Source of the DNA: Phoenix dactylifera
Taxonomy: Eukaryota; Streptophyta; Magnoliopsida; Arecales; Arecaceae
NCBI RefSeq assembly: GCF_009389715.1
Contig: NC_052407.1
Location: 3,661,154-3,725,153, forward strand
Direction of reading: 5' to 3'
DNA: 64,000 nucleotides
Shown: positions 24,201 to 39,404 of the stretch, piece after piece
Numbering within the stretch: the stretch's first letter is position 1
How the letters are laid out: the number at the start of each line of letters is the position of its first letter
Translations under genes and position numbers: made by a program
Notes under the pieces: generated by a model
Told to the model about the DNA's origin: nothing
What the model saw: only the letters and a program-made list of their open reading frames with translations
The model's database searches: none

Positions 24201-27200
24201 TTCATTTCCTGAAAGCACCATATAGTGGTTTAAGTGCAGCTGTTCATTAAAATTCCACAAAACTGGAAAAAAAGAAATTATGAAGAAAGCACTTACTTCT
24301 CTAATATCAGAACCATATGCTTTTGCAGCAGAAATATTTTCAGGTCTGTAAAATCTTCTGACCTTGACCTGGGTTGATTTTGGGGTAGGCTGTTTAGGCC
24401 CTGCAGTAACATCAATTTCTAGCAAATGGCACACAACATAGGCTTTTAGTCCCACATTCCGGCCAGCCTTAAAAGTTCCACGATCCTCGAATTTGTTCTC
24501 ACCAAAAAACTGGGGTGTGACATACAAAAAGTCATGGACATTGTACTCGATCTTCTTGTACACAAAACTTGTCATGGAGTTTATTTTAAATTCATTGCTC
24601 TCTGATGCTCTCTGTTTGCATGAGTTGCAAACACCAGTTCCAAGGCCCAAGTCATCATAAGGAAGAGACAAAAAGGCACCTTGCTGAGGCCAATATGAGC
24701 TTTTGCAGAAGAATTCCATAGGCAGTCCTTTCCTTTTTCTCTCCTCTGCCTTTGCCCTATCAATCTTATCCTCATCAAAGTACTCCTTTCTATGCTTGTG
24801 TCCCCATAACCGTGACCGAATTTCCACAGTTACAGATTCTTTAATATCTCCCAGTTCAAATTCCATGCATTCATTAGTCAGGAAAACCTCCCTCTCATTT
24901 GCAGCATTTCCAAGAACAGTTTGAGATCCTTTCTTCATTACCCTGCCATGTACCATTTTCATGCCATCAAGTTTTTCAAACATGTACTCAACAAATAATA
25001 TAGTTGGCATTTCTTCCAATTCATCAGCTTCTACAGTTACTGCTCCACCAATGGCAACTACAGTTCCACGAACAACTGCTCGTCCATAAAGAGTTTCCCC
25101 AGAATCTTTTCTGTCAGTTAGTTCCCCATCCCATTTTATTTCCTTAGAATTAAGCTTTGGCTTGTGAGACTGTACGGATGACCAGGGCTTTGAATCAATC
25201 TCCCCCTGGATCAATATGTTCTCTTCTTCCATTTCTTCCTCTTCATTCTCTTCTGGTTCCTCAACATCTTTCAATTCATGATAATCCTCCTTTGAATCCT
25301 CTGGAAAGTAATTGGAGTAGTAATCACTCCATATCCTATTTATCAGCCTTGTTGTTGTAGCACGCATTACATCCCTCTTGGACAACACAGGCCTCATTGT
25401 TGCACTTGGATTCAGATTTGCTTCTTTCTTTACCACAACTTTTTTCTTCATAACAAGTTTTGTGTGACGTCTTTCCATCATCTTGTCTGAAAGGCCAGTG
25501 ACAAAAGCACACTTTCGAATGTTCTCATCTGGATACTCAGCAAATTGCTGAAGGATAATCTGACCATGCACAACAATATATCTCTCTACCAATGTCAGAT
25601 TTGAGGATATGTACGCAGGATGACGCTTTTCAAACTCTGAAACTTTCTTGATCACATCTGCAAAGGAAAGCCTTGACACCCGGCTTTGTTCTTTCAACAA
25701 CTTGATGATACTAATAGCAACATTTGCAGTTTTAAGGACTGGTTCAAACCATGGAGCATACTGCTTTGTCGGCTTTCCTAATCTGTACCTGTAATTGGAG
25801 AGCACATATAAGTACCAGGATTACATCAAAAAACAAATAAAACAAACAGGCCATCTGAGTGTATCCCCACAGGATACACAGTACCCTTTCTAAGAATTGT
25901 TTCATATTAGTGATTTTATTTCAAGATAAGCAGAATAAAATTGGATGAATATGGTGCTATATTACCTGCAAGAGTGATGACACAACTAACAAGGGTAGTT
26001 CCATGTCAACTTTGTGCTTATTAATGGAAAGACATTAATGAATGTTCTAGCTAATCATGCGAGTTGAGAGATGGGATGCATATGTGCATGTGTGTGGGTG
26101 GACAGGGGCAAGAGGGGGACGAACCAGGCACAATCTGTTCGAATTGATACGAAAATAATGGAAGAGCCAAATTCAATCATCCATTCCTTAATTGCGCTCA
26201 GATATATTGGAAACCCACAATCCAGGTTGTCAAATGTATTTGAAGAAGACTGGCCTGGGTCAGCCTCTAAACAGAACCCACTACCATCATCCATTCTCAT
26301 GTTACCAGATCCAAAAGCTGTCACATCAATTTCTGTGCAGGGCTTCATTGGGATTAGCTCTAAAGAAATAAGTCTTGAGTCAGAATTATATAAAGCCCAG
26401 TTGTCCAGAACTCTTCTGGGAAGGTCAGGATAGGACATGTAGCTGCTGTCACTGTCGAAGTAGATATACTCATCCATTTCTTCAACAGAGGGTTCATAGT
26501 ATGCAGGCAAAGGATAATCATTAGCAATCTCTGCCTCACTGATTTTGATATATATATTCCTTTGAGAAGTCCCAGAACGACGGCCCCTCTGCTGCTTCAT
26601 CAACTTCCACTCTTCCTCCTCCTGCAACAACCGTGCTAGTTTCTCATCCTCATCTTCAGTACCCTCCAGATTTCCTCCTTCATTAATCTTCACGCTACCA
26701 TTTGAGACCATTGGAGGCACCCTATTGTACTCTATTCTACTTTTACATTCATCTCTTAAAGCAACAAGAGCTGGCAATGTGGCTAAATTCACATGACTGT
26801 TCTCTGTGGTCTCATCCAATCCAACTAGCTGTTTGTATATGAATTCACCAAGAGAGATCACAAAATCTTTACTAATAAATCCACCAGAGGCATTCTTGGT
26901 TCCATTCATGTAACGGACAACAGCAGCAAGTAGCTCTTCAAGACTTAAATCTGGATTTCCACCAACAGATCTGGCTAGTTTTCTGTAAACCTCAACACAA
27001 ATGCATGCCTTGTCATAGAAATGATCATAGAACCTTCTGTAACTGCTTGCAGGTTTTACACATTCATAATCTACACTTTCAGTTGAAATCCAAACTACCG
27101 CTGACCCTTCATCATAACCAGAAATTGACCAAGACTCAATCCGCCCAAATCCTTCACATTTTACTCCCCTTTCTCTCTCTTTCTCCAAATCATCATCCAT

Positions 27201-27623
27201 GGGCATGACAAGAGCAGTGATAAAAAGATCATCAATTTCAGACATTTCAAAAGGCTGAGGGTTTCCATCAGCATCATGCAAGATGAAGTCTAGAAGTTTT
27301 CTGCATGGTGGAAGATCTTCAGGACCAAGTTTGGTCAAATCAACGGCAGCCATCTCTTCCTCCACTTGACGGTTTTTCTTTGATTCAAGAACTGCAGATT
27401 TATCAGATAACCTGACAGATTTCTCCTTGAAATTTGAGCATGCAGCAGCTCTCTTCGGCCTCTTGCGAGCAACAGGTTCTTCACCATCCTCGACAGGCTC
27501 TTCCTTCATGTCTGTCATTATTTCATGTTCCACCTTGGTGTTATCAATGATTTTCTCTTTCTTCGTTGAAGGCATTCCTTTGTGTTTTCTCTTCACACCT
27601 GTAGGTGATATTAGGATGTTCAT
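21212..27623 (-). CDS. MET1: MET1/DNMT1-type maintenance CG DNA (cytosine-5) methyltransferase
   Basis: It copies CG methylation onto the new strand after replication, in the nucleus. The 11 coding exons (minus) are 27623-26125, 25788-24297, 24111-23947, 23862-23661, 23577-23466, 23368-23221, 23089-22892, 22791-22513, 22390-22229, 22101-21883 and 21352-21212. All have GT-AG borders and stay in frame, giving 1,538 residues against about 1,530 in Arabidopsis and rice. Domains in order: basic [10 protein letters not shown] nuclear signal (about 52-61), RFTS1 (about 104-240), acidic linker (320-340), RFTS2 (about 390-545), BAH1 (about 735-865), BAH2 (about 915-1055) and a lysine-rich linker. The catalytic domain has motif I DIFAGCGG (1104-1111), motif IV PPCQGFSG with nucleophile Cys1205, motif VI ENV (1245-1247), QSRKR (about 1287) and GNAVPPPL in the last exon. 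The last exon begins GFLDS where GFPDS is usual. There is no frameshift or stop, so it looks functional. ATG 27623 follows a TTTCTTTAG acceptor, hence the leader exon at 36.7 kb. Confidence 0.96.
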
Positions 27624-29412
27624 AGATTCTAAAGAAATAAAAGGAACTATAAGGAAAAGGAGATCTAAAATTCAAGTAAATGTAACAACCAATGAGCACA
27701 ATTTCTAAGAGAATAAGCTAACACTACAATAAAGGAAAGCATTATAAAATGATGAGTAACAAATACAAAAAAAGAAGGCTAGGAATAGATTGTATAATCT
27801 TAGATTGTCTGAAGGATAGATGGCACCATACCATATATAACTGGGTGAGTAGATAAGGAAATATATGCTGATGACTATTTAAAACTTCATAGTACAAGAA
27901 TAGCTGAAAAGCTGAAGCATGTTACAGACTCAGATATAAACAGCAAGATAGGTTTGGTCTGCCCACCGTCCCATGCTGCCAGTGCACCTCCACACCTGGC
28001 TGGGCAGGGGGAGGGCGAGGGCGAACAACTGTGATATCTCAACAGGAAGAATTATGAAAGCATAAGAAAAAAAATGTAGAAGTATCAAATTCCACTTGAA
28101 AACAAAGATCATGAGGTGAAAAAAAATATTGACCCATCAAGAAAGTTATGCAGACACACTGGCCAAATTGACCCCCGGCCAGCAAGAATACTGGGCCATG
28201 CCACTATTTATAAAACCCTGGACTATAGCCATAACAAGAATTACTGACCTATTATGGTACATTAAATCTTAAAATAAGTCAAAAGCTGATAAGCCAAGAA
28301 GATACCACGTATATGGCACATGTAGTGATATTTTAAGTAAAAGTACAATATGAATCAAAATCATACTGAGGAAAGAAGAAATTAACAAAAGATCAGTAAA
28401 GTACCTGGAAATTATATTATAATCGGCTAACTATTTTTGTCATATTGTCAATATGAAAGAGAAACAAAATTCAGTAAGTGTGAAGATAAAACCTTGGGGA
28501 TAAAAGCAATGGCAATAAAAAAATCTTCAAAATTATGGATTAAATAAGGAAAACTATCCAATAATTATTAATATGACAAAAAATATCTTAGATGAATTAA
28601 GTAAAAGAATGCCTTAATTCAAATCATTTAACTCTTGGGTCTTAAATGCAACCATTTAATTCTAGACTAGAGTTTAAAATTAACATTTGCTTCAATCAAA
28701 GTTTGTAAGCCACTATTATCCTGTTTTAACATTACAGCATTTAACACAATTATAACCACTCATCATAAATGTAGGCATCCATATCTACAAGAAGAAGATA
28801 CTTCTTGCAAAATTCAAGGTTTCAATAATGTATGGACTGGATTGGCTTGTAAATTGGTATGAAGCCGTTTTACAATTTACAGAACAGATTGGTTATACTA
28901 GCTTGAAAACAGAAAGCTGAATCACATTAGACAGTACTGAAAAGAGTTTCTTTTAATGTTGAAAAAAATGCAATTGCATTGGTGATCTTCGCTTGTTTTA
29001 ATATGTTGTCACCAATATATTTGCTGTGACATGTAAGCCACAAAGAAGAAAATGATGTCTAAAAAAGGTCATAAAGTTTAGAAATATGAAATCATATGTT
29101 AAAAACAGGGAGACAACACATTGGCAACAAATGATGAACCATGGGAAAACTACTAAGAACTAGTTTGAAATGGTTTTTTATCTTTATCATACTTCATTTC
29201 TAATGAAGCTTCCTAAAAGTTTCACCTATGTCACAATTCAGCTTCCCACATGTTTTCTTTAGGGCACTTATAACTTGCTTCTAATACGAACATGTTTTCA
29301 AAATTTTGAAGTTAAAAATTATTATAATTTAAAATTCTGTTTAGTAACGGTGGCAGAAATGGATGGGAGGCAATCAGCAGTGGCGACTAATCCTAATTCC
29401 TGGGACAAGTAA

Positions 29413-29862
<450 letters not shown>

Positions 29863-31113
29863 TGATGGAGAGATGAAATCTATCAACGATGGGTTCAATC
29901 CTTCATTTTAATGTTAAATAGTTCTTTCTGGAATAAAAATTGCAAGATGTTATTTTTCCAATGTCCTTAAGTTAATCAAGGAGTCTGAACAAGAAGCATA
30001 TATACTGAAAGGCCTTACAAACAATATGTTTTAGTGTTTTCTATCATAAATATTTAACTATATAAATATGATTTAGTTGGAAATATATTCTTTCCTATGT
30101 ATCCTTGTATCTCTATTTTATCCTCATATCGAGTCAGACATTTGAACACTTGAGAAGTCTGATTCTCATTCTCGTGTCTAAGCAATAGTGAAAACGAGAA
30201 AAGGGGTCCACGCAAAATATTTAGATAAGATATATCTAAGTACGGTGCTTTCAATATTTAGTAGATTATAAGGTGTATGTTGATACATGATACTTTACAT
30301 GATGGTAATTATTATATCAAGTTTCATATTCATATGTAACTCATTAGAATAATTTACTATTTTAGATATTTAATTATGAGTTCACTATGGTACATTCTAT
30401 TATATTTTATAGAACTTTGAAAATGAATCCTAGCCACTCATTTGTAAAGGGTATATAAGGAAATAAGCAGATATCCAAGTTATGAACAGATTGTGTTTTA
30501 TTTCTATATTTATTTCCGATGAACGATTCTATTCATGTGTCTATCTATCAACTTAGAAGAGCACATGATTGTCACCATGCAACATCTCCTCCACTAAATG
30601 TTGGAGCTTGGGTTCACTGCAAGTTTCGTGATCAACCCAATGTTAGTTAGACCCATGACACAGTTGTTAGGTGTCCAAAAGAGTCAGATACAGCATTTTT
30701 TTAAATATTGGACAAGGACATGCCTGCATTATATAGATGTATCTTTAAATATGTATAAATATAGAAGCATAATGAATAGTTTGTTGGATCAATTGCTTGT
30801 TAATTTCATACAATTCACAAAACCTTTGCTAAATGTTACCATAACAGCATCATGGTTCAATGCTTGTAAGTGTCAAGGTGTCTCATGAAGTGTCCAAGTC
30901 TCCAGACATGGCAAAAAAAATGGGGGAAAAAAGAAAAGAAAAGCCAGATTTTGGCATATCTGTGTAGCACTAAATCCACCCAATGAGCTATTCATCCACC
31001 TCACCCACCAACTTTCTCATGGAGCTCATTGTTAGAGAATTATATCAAACGGAATTACCAAAATAAAGTACCAACATGAGGCACTAACCCATAGCCAGTC
31101 ACAATCACTATAA

Positions 31114-32552
31114 GGGGGCATTTGGTAACCCTAACAGGATCACCACGGTGATCTAAGATCTCCGGTGATCCGAATACTAGAGTGATTTGATCCCCAGTAA
31201 TCTAAGATCACTGTGTTTGATAAGCCATGGTCTAGTGATTAAAAATTTCTAAATATCCATGAATAACTTGTTTGGTATGGTACGGAGATCCAAGATTACC
31301 GACCACATAATACCACAAATACCTTTGATATATCTTAAATAGATTTTTTATGTGTTTTTAATTTTCATGAATCAAAAATATACGTCAATATTGCTAATTC
31401 CTATAATAGCTCCAAAATTTTGTTGTATATTCTACTTTTAGTAGCACTTAATAAGTTTCTTTTGCTTAATCCCCACTAAAAAAAAAATTGATTCTTTGAC
31501 GACCATTCATGCTAATAAAATTTACTATGGATCTTTAGCATTGTTTCCATCTATTTATGGTTGATAGCAATAGTGCTCTAACCTTAGATAGCAATAGTGC
31601 CTCTTCAATTTAATATGATTCTTGAATGGAAGCACGGAAAAGTAATTACTCTAAAAGAAGGCCCATGAAATTGATTAAATAACTGAGATAATACTTGGCA
31701 ATACTGTTTACCATGTCAAGCGAGAGCAAAATAGGAAAAGATTATCCCATGGCACTTCATGGTCAAGGTAAAGGAAAGAATTTGTCCAGAAAGGGACAAA
31801 TTCACTAAAGAAGGCAAGGGCATTATGAGAAATTCACTCCATCTAACTAATAAAAATCTCATCCCATCATCTCCCCTTCGAGTACCCAAGCAGCAACTAC
31901 AACATCACAGCATAGCAACCATTCAACCCCAAGCAGCCATTCAACCACAGAAGGCAACTCTCCACCTCCCTTCCATCAAAGGGGAAGACTCATAGCCAGC
32001 TCTTGTTCCCGTTTTATATAGGGCCTTTGATTCCTCAAATCTCACGATCAGACACAAAAAACAAGGCAAGGAACCTCCCTACCCCTCTCTCTCTCCTCTC
32101 TTTATTTCATCGCAAGTCGGTGCCTTTTTGCCTTCTCCCTTTCTTTTGTAGTTATCTTCTCTTTGCCTCCCGAAAGCTTTCCTTTGGGTGGAGGCTTTCC
32201 TTTTTTTATTAGCATTCGGACTCCTTTCCTGCGCTCGCTAGAAAGGAGAGCAAAAAGATGAGAGAGATCGGCGCGGAGATAGGGAAGAGGTAACGACTCG
32301 AGCGTAAAGAAAAGTTAAAGGGTATTTTGGTCTATAATTTTCAACTTAGGATCACTGCCCTGGGGTGATCTTGAATTTCCGACCTCAAGGACAGGTATCC
32401 CATCACCGGGATGAGCGGTGATTTGAGAAGTGGAAGTGATTTAGGATCGCTGCCACATAAGATCATCGTGGTACAACCAAACACGGTAATCTCATCACTT
32501 TCACCCCCATCACCCTTGATCCTAGGCCAATCACCCCATACCAAACGCCCCC
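31114..32552. mobile_element. PIF/Harbinger-like non-autonomous DNA transposon (1,439 bp)
   Basis: The left end reads GGGGGCATTTGGTAACC and the right end, reverse complemented, reads GGGGGCGTTTGGTATGG: a short terminal inverted repeat of the GGGG..TTTGGT type. It is flanked by TAA at 31111-31113 and TAA at 32553-32555, the 3-bp target duplication of PIF/Harbinger elements. Subterminal parts are rich in GTGATC/GATCACC repeats. No transposase frame is present. The interior at about 31750-32280 includes a CT-rich patch. A truncated relative lies at 465-1268. Confidence 0.8.
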
Positions 32553-35500
32553 TAAGATGGTTGGGCCCCAACATAGGGAGTGTAATTGAAGAATGTTGGT
32601 ATACCCATTGGCCAGTCATAATTGTTGTAAAGTTGTAAGGCACCATGGGTTGAGTGTGTGTTTGTGTGATTTGATAGCATAGATATAGCAGTGAGGAGAA
32701 TGCAAGCCAAGGCAATAGCAGTGATAGTGAAAGGCAAGAGGGCCATGAAATAATGAACGAGAAACTCCCCCCCCCTCTCTCTCTCTTCCTCTCCTCCCTC
32801 CATTATTAAGATATAAAAGTGTGTTACTTTATGTTATTTAAGAGAAAACCAGTAATTTTGACCGGTCATTTATTTTTAGTAGTTGGCAGTCAAAAGTTTT
32901 TGCCCTTTAGGTTTTGAACGATCAAGGTACTTGTGATGCATTACCATTCCATGTAGCCGACTATCAACTATCACCGGTCACTTGCCAAACCATCCAAACA
33001 TTCCTTTCATGAATGGACAATTAGCATCAAAAAGGAAAAAAAATTGTATAAATTTTGAGATAGCAAAACCATTGCAATGATAAGCATTCAAATATTAAGT
33101 TTTTATCAAATATTAGTCCCTTAATATTTCATTGATTTTCTTAAAATTATATAGTTTGATGTCAATCCAAACAATCCATACTTAAGAATAATAAAAGATG
33201 CTGCAAAACAATCTAGTATACATTTCCTTGTTATTTTATCTTAGATTTCTAATTTTACATATGCAACTTATATGTATGTGTGTGTATCTTATATGTGGCC
33301 TAATTTTCAAGATCACCTAGTGTGTGCATCTTATGTTTAGATATCATATATATGGCATAGGTGCATTTATTGATGACTTGGCTAAACTGATCTAGATGAC
33401 CCAACTTGACCCAACTCGACCTAACTCAACTCGATGTTGAAACAAGCCTAAGAAATTAAGATTGGGTTTGATTTTAGTTGTAGAGTTTAGGTTAAAGGCC
33501 AGGTTGGGTTGGGTTCTAGGCAACAGTCTTAGGGTATTAGGTTGGGTTCTGGGTAAAGGTCTTAAGGTATTGGATTGGATCTAGGGTGACCACCAACCCT
33601 ACCCAGCCTGCTTGATTTCCATCCCTTGCAAGGAGGTGTCATCACTCATCAAGATAATTTTTTGCAAATGTAAGCATGGAAAATAACAATTTTGTTAGTT
33701 AAAAGAGAAACATAGGAACACATAGGTTAGAGAAATCAAGCAAGTCTCAATTGTTCCATGGCAATCAAGGTATCACACTTGCATTACATTTTAGGCATCC
33801 TTACCAACCATTAAAGCTTGGTTGTCATGCATTACTTAAAAAAATTCCAAGAATAAAAAGACCAATAAACATGGCGGCAAAGATATGCTTAGACAAGATT
33901 GATAATTTATTACGCAATTGCCACTATATGCACAAGACAAACTCATGGCCACTTAAAAAGTGCCATAAGGGAATTGAAGTATAGAATGTTTAATTGTTAT
34001 ACAAGAAGATGTATATTAATTTGTTTATAAATACAAATCATGGTATATGCAAACCAATAAAAATGATCGGCACATGTAGATTAAAAATACAAGATATCAA
34101 AGCTGAACTCATCATGCTATAGAGATTCAATATCGAGCCTTCATTTTATGGGAAGATTCCTATATGTGAACCACGAGCATTTTAGTCTTAAGACAAAAAG
34201 ACTAGCAAAGTGACCACTGAACTTTTTAGTCGTACCTACAGAATAAAAAGCATCTATAGTACTAAAACTTTATATTAGAAGCATGTGTAATAATTAAACC
34301 TGTAGAATCTGCAGAACCAAGATTCCATGCCATACTCCCCATGTATGTTTGATAAGTCCAAAAACCAAGCACCAATTATCAACTCCAACAGGGTGATCAA
34401 CTGTCAAACTTCACCAAAATAAATAAATAAATAAAGTTCAGGTATCAGGGAAGGAACCAAAAGCCCAAGATGCATGCAGGAACTCTAACAACAATCCCGA
34501 TATCATAGCAAAATAAACATATGACCAGAATCAAAATTCTTAAATGCTTCTATTGCCCAAACTTACGGCCAAGACCAAAAAAATTAAGCTGCACCCAAAA
34601 CTGATCCAAAATTGGGGCAACTTTGGAGTAGCAAGAACTAAAATACAAGGCCAAACGTATCATATACATGGGAACTTGGTCATTCTTTAAATTTTATGGA
34701 GCACTTCATTAAAGTTAGGCTTCAATTTCTACTGGCTTCAAGAAGATAAGGAGACGCTAAAATATTGGGTTCCAAAGAATATCAAATAAAATATTTAATA
34801 AAGTGGAACCACTGCTAGAGCTTAAATCTCATGGACAATATAAATCTTGTTTTCAGAACTGACACAAAAAATAATAATAGTAACATAAGTAACACTCAAA
34901 TGATGTGGTCAATAAAAACAATACAATAAACTTCAAAAGGATTTTATCTTGTCTAATTGTTTCCCTTTTAATATTTTGGACAAAACCAGAGATAAAATCA
35001 CCAAAAATGCCAAAGACAACCTTAATTGGCCAAACCAAAACAAATTGAGATCAAGCTAACAAACTTGGATAATCTTTTGATAGTTTTAGTGATTTCAAGT
35101 GACTTTTGGTGAATCTTTCCAATAATAATCATTTTTAAGAGTTCTAGCAAACTTCTAACAGGTGGCAAGCAGTGAAGCTTGAATGGAGAAAGAAAATAAT
35201 GGATGGAATCAGATGAAAGTTTTAGCACATAAATCCAACATAAGCACATCTGGTTTAACGAAAGAAAGAAAATGCTTGAGTTAGGGGAACGGATCTTATG
35301 CTCTGAGAACATAAAAAACTTGATGTGACCAATAATAGAATGCAGTAAAACTTTGTTATTAGGTAACACCAGTAATAGAATGCAGTGATGACTCTCTTTT
35401 TTGTATATATGTTAATTTCATGCTGAAGAGGATAAATATAGAGATAATAGTATAGCTTGAATGTTTAAAAAACTAAGAAAGATTTTGACAAAATCTGACA

Positions 35501-36707
35501 AGGGATTTACCTCACGAACTGCAAGATCATTGTGAAAGGAAAACCTAATTTCTATTAGCTGATGCTAAAGGCATAAAAAGCGGGCAAAAAAATTATAAGA
35601 AAAGGCATAATAAATATCACTTAGTTAGCTAATAAAAAGATAAAAGATTTATCGCAACACAAGCCCCAGGTGGATGCAAGTGATTCCATGAATGGTTACA
35701 TGATTACATAATAAAATCTTTCCCAACAGGAAGAAGAACAAGTAAATAAACTGAAGAACAGAGAATACAACCATAAAAGGCATCCACAACTGATATCAAT
35801 TATGTTTGGCTTCAGAGAAAAGATACCACATGATTGCATGCAACGGTAGTCCATTTTACAAGCGTTTATTTCATAGCATCAAATCATTTGTAAGGATGGA
35901 AACACATTAATGTGCAGTAGATGGACTTGCAGAGTCTTGTACTAAACCCTAAGAGAAAAGAAGCAATTGGTTGGAGAGGATCATAAAATCAAATTCCCAT
36001 TACGAAACAAGATGCTCTAAGATGGAAAACATAAAGAATCTGATTCAGTAGGAAACTCTAGCTGCACCAAACTTATAATTCGAGACTGAAAGAGATCATG
36101 TAAAACCCCTGAGCCACCTCTCCCATTCACTACCAAATCCATATTCATCAGCCATCACATGGATCCACGGCCAGCTGCGTGGAGACTGTGCCTTAAGAAC
36201 AAAGACCTCTCCTGCGCAATAGGGCATCTACGATCAAAGAAATGAGACTTGATAAAAGAAATGGAATCACCATCATAAGCGGCAACCAAGGATAGAAAAA
36301 GATGGAATCAGAATGCAAAAGTGAAGAATGAGGGAGAGAATGCGACGAGGGAGTCCATTTTATCAAACCCTTGCGGCTGGGAGCATAGAGCGAAAAAATG
36401 TAACCTCTCGCTCGCCGCTTTTTTACCAAAATACACAGTCAACTGCTGAATAATTTCTATCAAGATAGAAAATATACGGAGAGTGGACCTTCAATTTTTG
36501 CCCGCTTGCAGCCGAAAACAAGAAATACATCTAAAAATCCCTCATCCATCATGCCAAAGTAAACCATTACGAACTTCGAAAAAAAAAAAAAGGCGAACAC
36601 GCAAGAAAACCCTAAAATAGCTCATACCATCGCCAAAGATTCACATTTGGGTTTCTTTTACGTAAATTAATGAAGAGAGATGCAGGAAGAGAGGGAAGGA
36701 TTGTTAC

Positions 36708-36840
36708 CTGGAAGAGCGAATACGGCGCCGACGATCGGCACTGGCGATGATCGACAAAAGCGTCGAAGAGGCCGACGAGGGACGAAGATCAGATCAGACG
36801 CACACAAAGAGAGAGAGATAGAGGGAGGGTGAGGGGAGGG
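36708..36840 (-). other. Probable non-coding first exon of MET1
   Basis: On the minus strand a CT-rich leader (CCCTCCC and TCTCTCTCTC runs, about 36780-36840) leads into GCCGTATTCGCTCTTCCAG. It ends at 36708 before a consensus donor GTAACA. There is no ATG in the segment, consistent with a 5' UTR exon. GC content rises sharply here relative to flanks, as at plant promoters. The transcription start is approximate, and assignment to MET1 rests on strand, the matching acceptor at 27629 and the absence of any other minus-strand gene between. Confidence 0.55.
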
Positions 36841-39404
36841 GAAGTGGGAGAGGGGGGTGTTAAATGAGGGCGAGGGTTGAAAAAAAATAGATCCGTTGTA
36901 TTATGCTCACCTGGAGAGATGGGGAAATAAGACCTTCCCCCGCACGTGGTGGTGAGCGGGGGAGGGAATTCTTTTTGGCGGGAACGAAAAAGTTCGAACC
37001 AACGAGCAAGCGGAGAAATTTGAAATCTGGGTTTGCCGGGTCGCCAAATATTTTGGGGGAAAAAGGGGGATTTGGGTTTGGATTGAAGCCTTTTGGTATT
37101 GGAAAAGCTCTTTTGGGTTCAGAAGTTTTGAAACCAGAGCTATAACGATTTCTTGCTGCACGTGGGATTGTGTGAGGGTTTTGGAACGCTGGTTTGGTGG
37201 AGTCTTGGGGCGTTTGGGTTAATTTACTGTGCTGCAAACTAACATTTGATGAAATAATTTTAGGGGATTCATAGATTTACTTTTGTCATAGCTTTCTCTG
37301 TTTTACTATTCCAAGGGAAAGTAAAATCAATGTGCTGACTTCATCCATGAGTTTGATTGTCTAAATTGGCGATTCACTGGGATATGGTGAAGATTTTAAA
37401 AGACGTGCTTTGTCGAATAAAATGATTAGGGTCTACCCTTTTGAATTGACCACTATTTTTTCATGTTTCATTTCTTTTTGAGTGGATAGCTGATCTTTCT
37501 CTTCTTGTTTCTGAAGGCTGTTTTTATATTTATTTTTTGATACTTTATGCACTTGCAAACAATTATTCATTCAATGATGTTGTTAAATTATTTATTAAAC
37601 ATATACCATTATTCTTGACATATGCGATGTACGCTAGAGGTATAATTTATAAAAAGTCAAAGGCACTGAAAAATAAGAAAGATAAAAAAAAAATATGAAA
37701 TAGAAAAGAGCTATGATATTCTTTTAATTTTTAAAAGAGTGGAATGAATTAAGAATGTGGATAAGGAGGGGATGGAGATTTTTAATACGCTCATTCAATA
37801 ATTTACTAGCATGTGGTGAAATAGTTATAGAGAATATCTATTATCGAAATTACTCCTATGTCATTCTTAACTGCTATGAAGCTAAAAAAGTCGCACAAAA
37901 TACACAATCATAGATTGCCAATGGTTTTATAAGAGCATGATTCTTATGTGGCAATCAAAACCAATCCCAAAGGTCTATTAGCATAATAGAATGCTTATGT
38001 ATGCTCTAAGTAATGAGCTACTATTATATGGTGAAATAATTTTATGTGACCTACTTTTGTCAAAGATGGCTTGCGCACTTTGTTAGCTATATCTAAAGCA
38101 TATCTTGAGACTTTGGAAGGTGTGTCATGTTGATAGTTACAAGCAAAATAGTTTTTAATTAATCATCTTCTATATTTTTCTATTTTCAACAAAATTATAT
38201 AATTTTATTTAATTATAAACATGTAAGCTTTATCTCTACTCCTGCAACTATTATATATTTTTGTGAAAATTTGGTAATATCATCATCCATGTGGCAATTA
38301 ACATGTCGACAAAAAGCTTATTTGGATGTTGGACCCAATTGTCTAGGGACAAGCACCCTTAGAATCAAATCCTTGGGTGAGAAAAGCCAGATAGACAAAA
38401 AGACGAGGATAAAAAAAAGTATTGGGAACCAAGATTCTCTCCAAGAGGTGATTTCTTTGAAAACTCTACAAAAAAAATCCCTCCCACCCTTCCCTCATCC
38501 CCCGCCAACATCTTCCCGCCTCCCCTTGTATAGCTCGAAATCCAATCCCCTATATGCTGAAAAAGTGCATTACAAATAATGGGAAAAACTAAAATAAAAC
38601 TTGTGGTAGAATCTCAATTAGTTATTGGAAGATGCAAAGAAATAAAAATTATGAATTTAAAAAAAATGGAAAAAAAGGCATAGATGGCTGCTAGCTAAAC
38701 AAGAAGATCCCAGACATCTCATGTTGAGGCCAACAGGAAAAGGCCAAAAGAGTAAAAGAAAAGTGATGATACAAGAGATGATACCCTCCTAACCAGTCAC
38801 AGGTTATCAGACGGAAGAAAGTCTTGTACAAAGACCAAACAATAGCCTTTTTAAAAATAAGGGACAATTCATGATTTATTTCTACGCAGCGAGATTGAAA
38901 TGCTGAATACAGGTTCTTATTTCCATCAGCATTCTCCCTAAGCTTAATTTTCTGATGATGGGCTCTAAAATACTAAAATCCCTGTTGGCGACCGAACCAC
39001 GAGCATACCATGCATGGTATCATTGACCACATGAACATCATTTAATAATTCATCTGCAGTAGAGATCAGAAAAGTCCTTTCAACTCCCCGCAGAATGAAG
39101 AAGCTGATGAACATTTCTTCCAGCCTCTAATGACCATACCAAGGACAACAAATATAATAACTTCCAGATTGCTGTAACTTAAGGATTCATCCCAAGAAAA
39201 GCAGGACACATTCATACAACTTTTTTTTTTGGAAGAAATAATGACATCAATGGCGCCCAATTTATAGAACTGAGAGGTTCATCAGATGATAAGAAAATAC
39301 CGACCAACGAACTTCTAGCAAACAAGCGGCAGCCTATTAAAAGTACACTGTTAAGGACTATGGAGATGGAACACAAATAAACACGAGGCAGTGCAAAGCC
39401 CCAA
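36841..39404. other. Intergenic region between MET1 promoter and prefoldin 4
   Basis: 36841-37240 is probably the MET1 promoter. Open frames on both strands there follow composition only. The remainder is AT-rich with no gene, and the last few hundred bases include the prefoldin 4 3' UTR (minus strand). Confidence 0.4.

Noticed and set aside
24703..25360. Plus-strand frames within MET1
   Set aside because: Opposite the large BAH-domain exon of MET1; no support.
33370..33610. GGTTGGGTT-rich patch as a telomere-like or G-quadruplex array
   Set aside because: The motif is irregular and imperfect, with no strict repeat unit; probably ordinary repeat debris in the MET1 leader intron.
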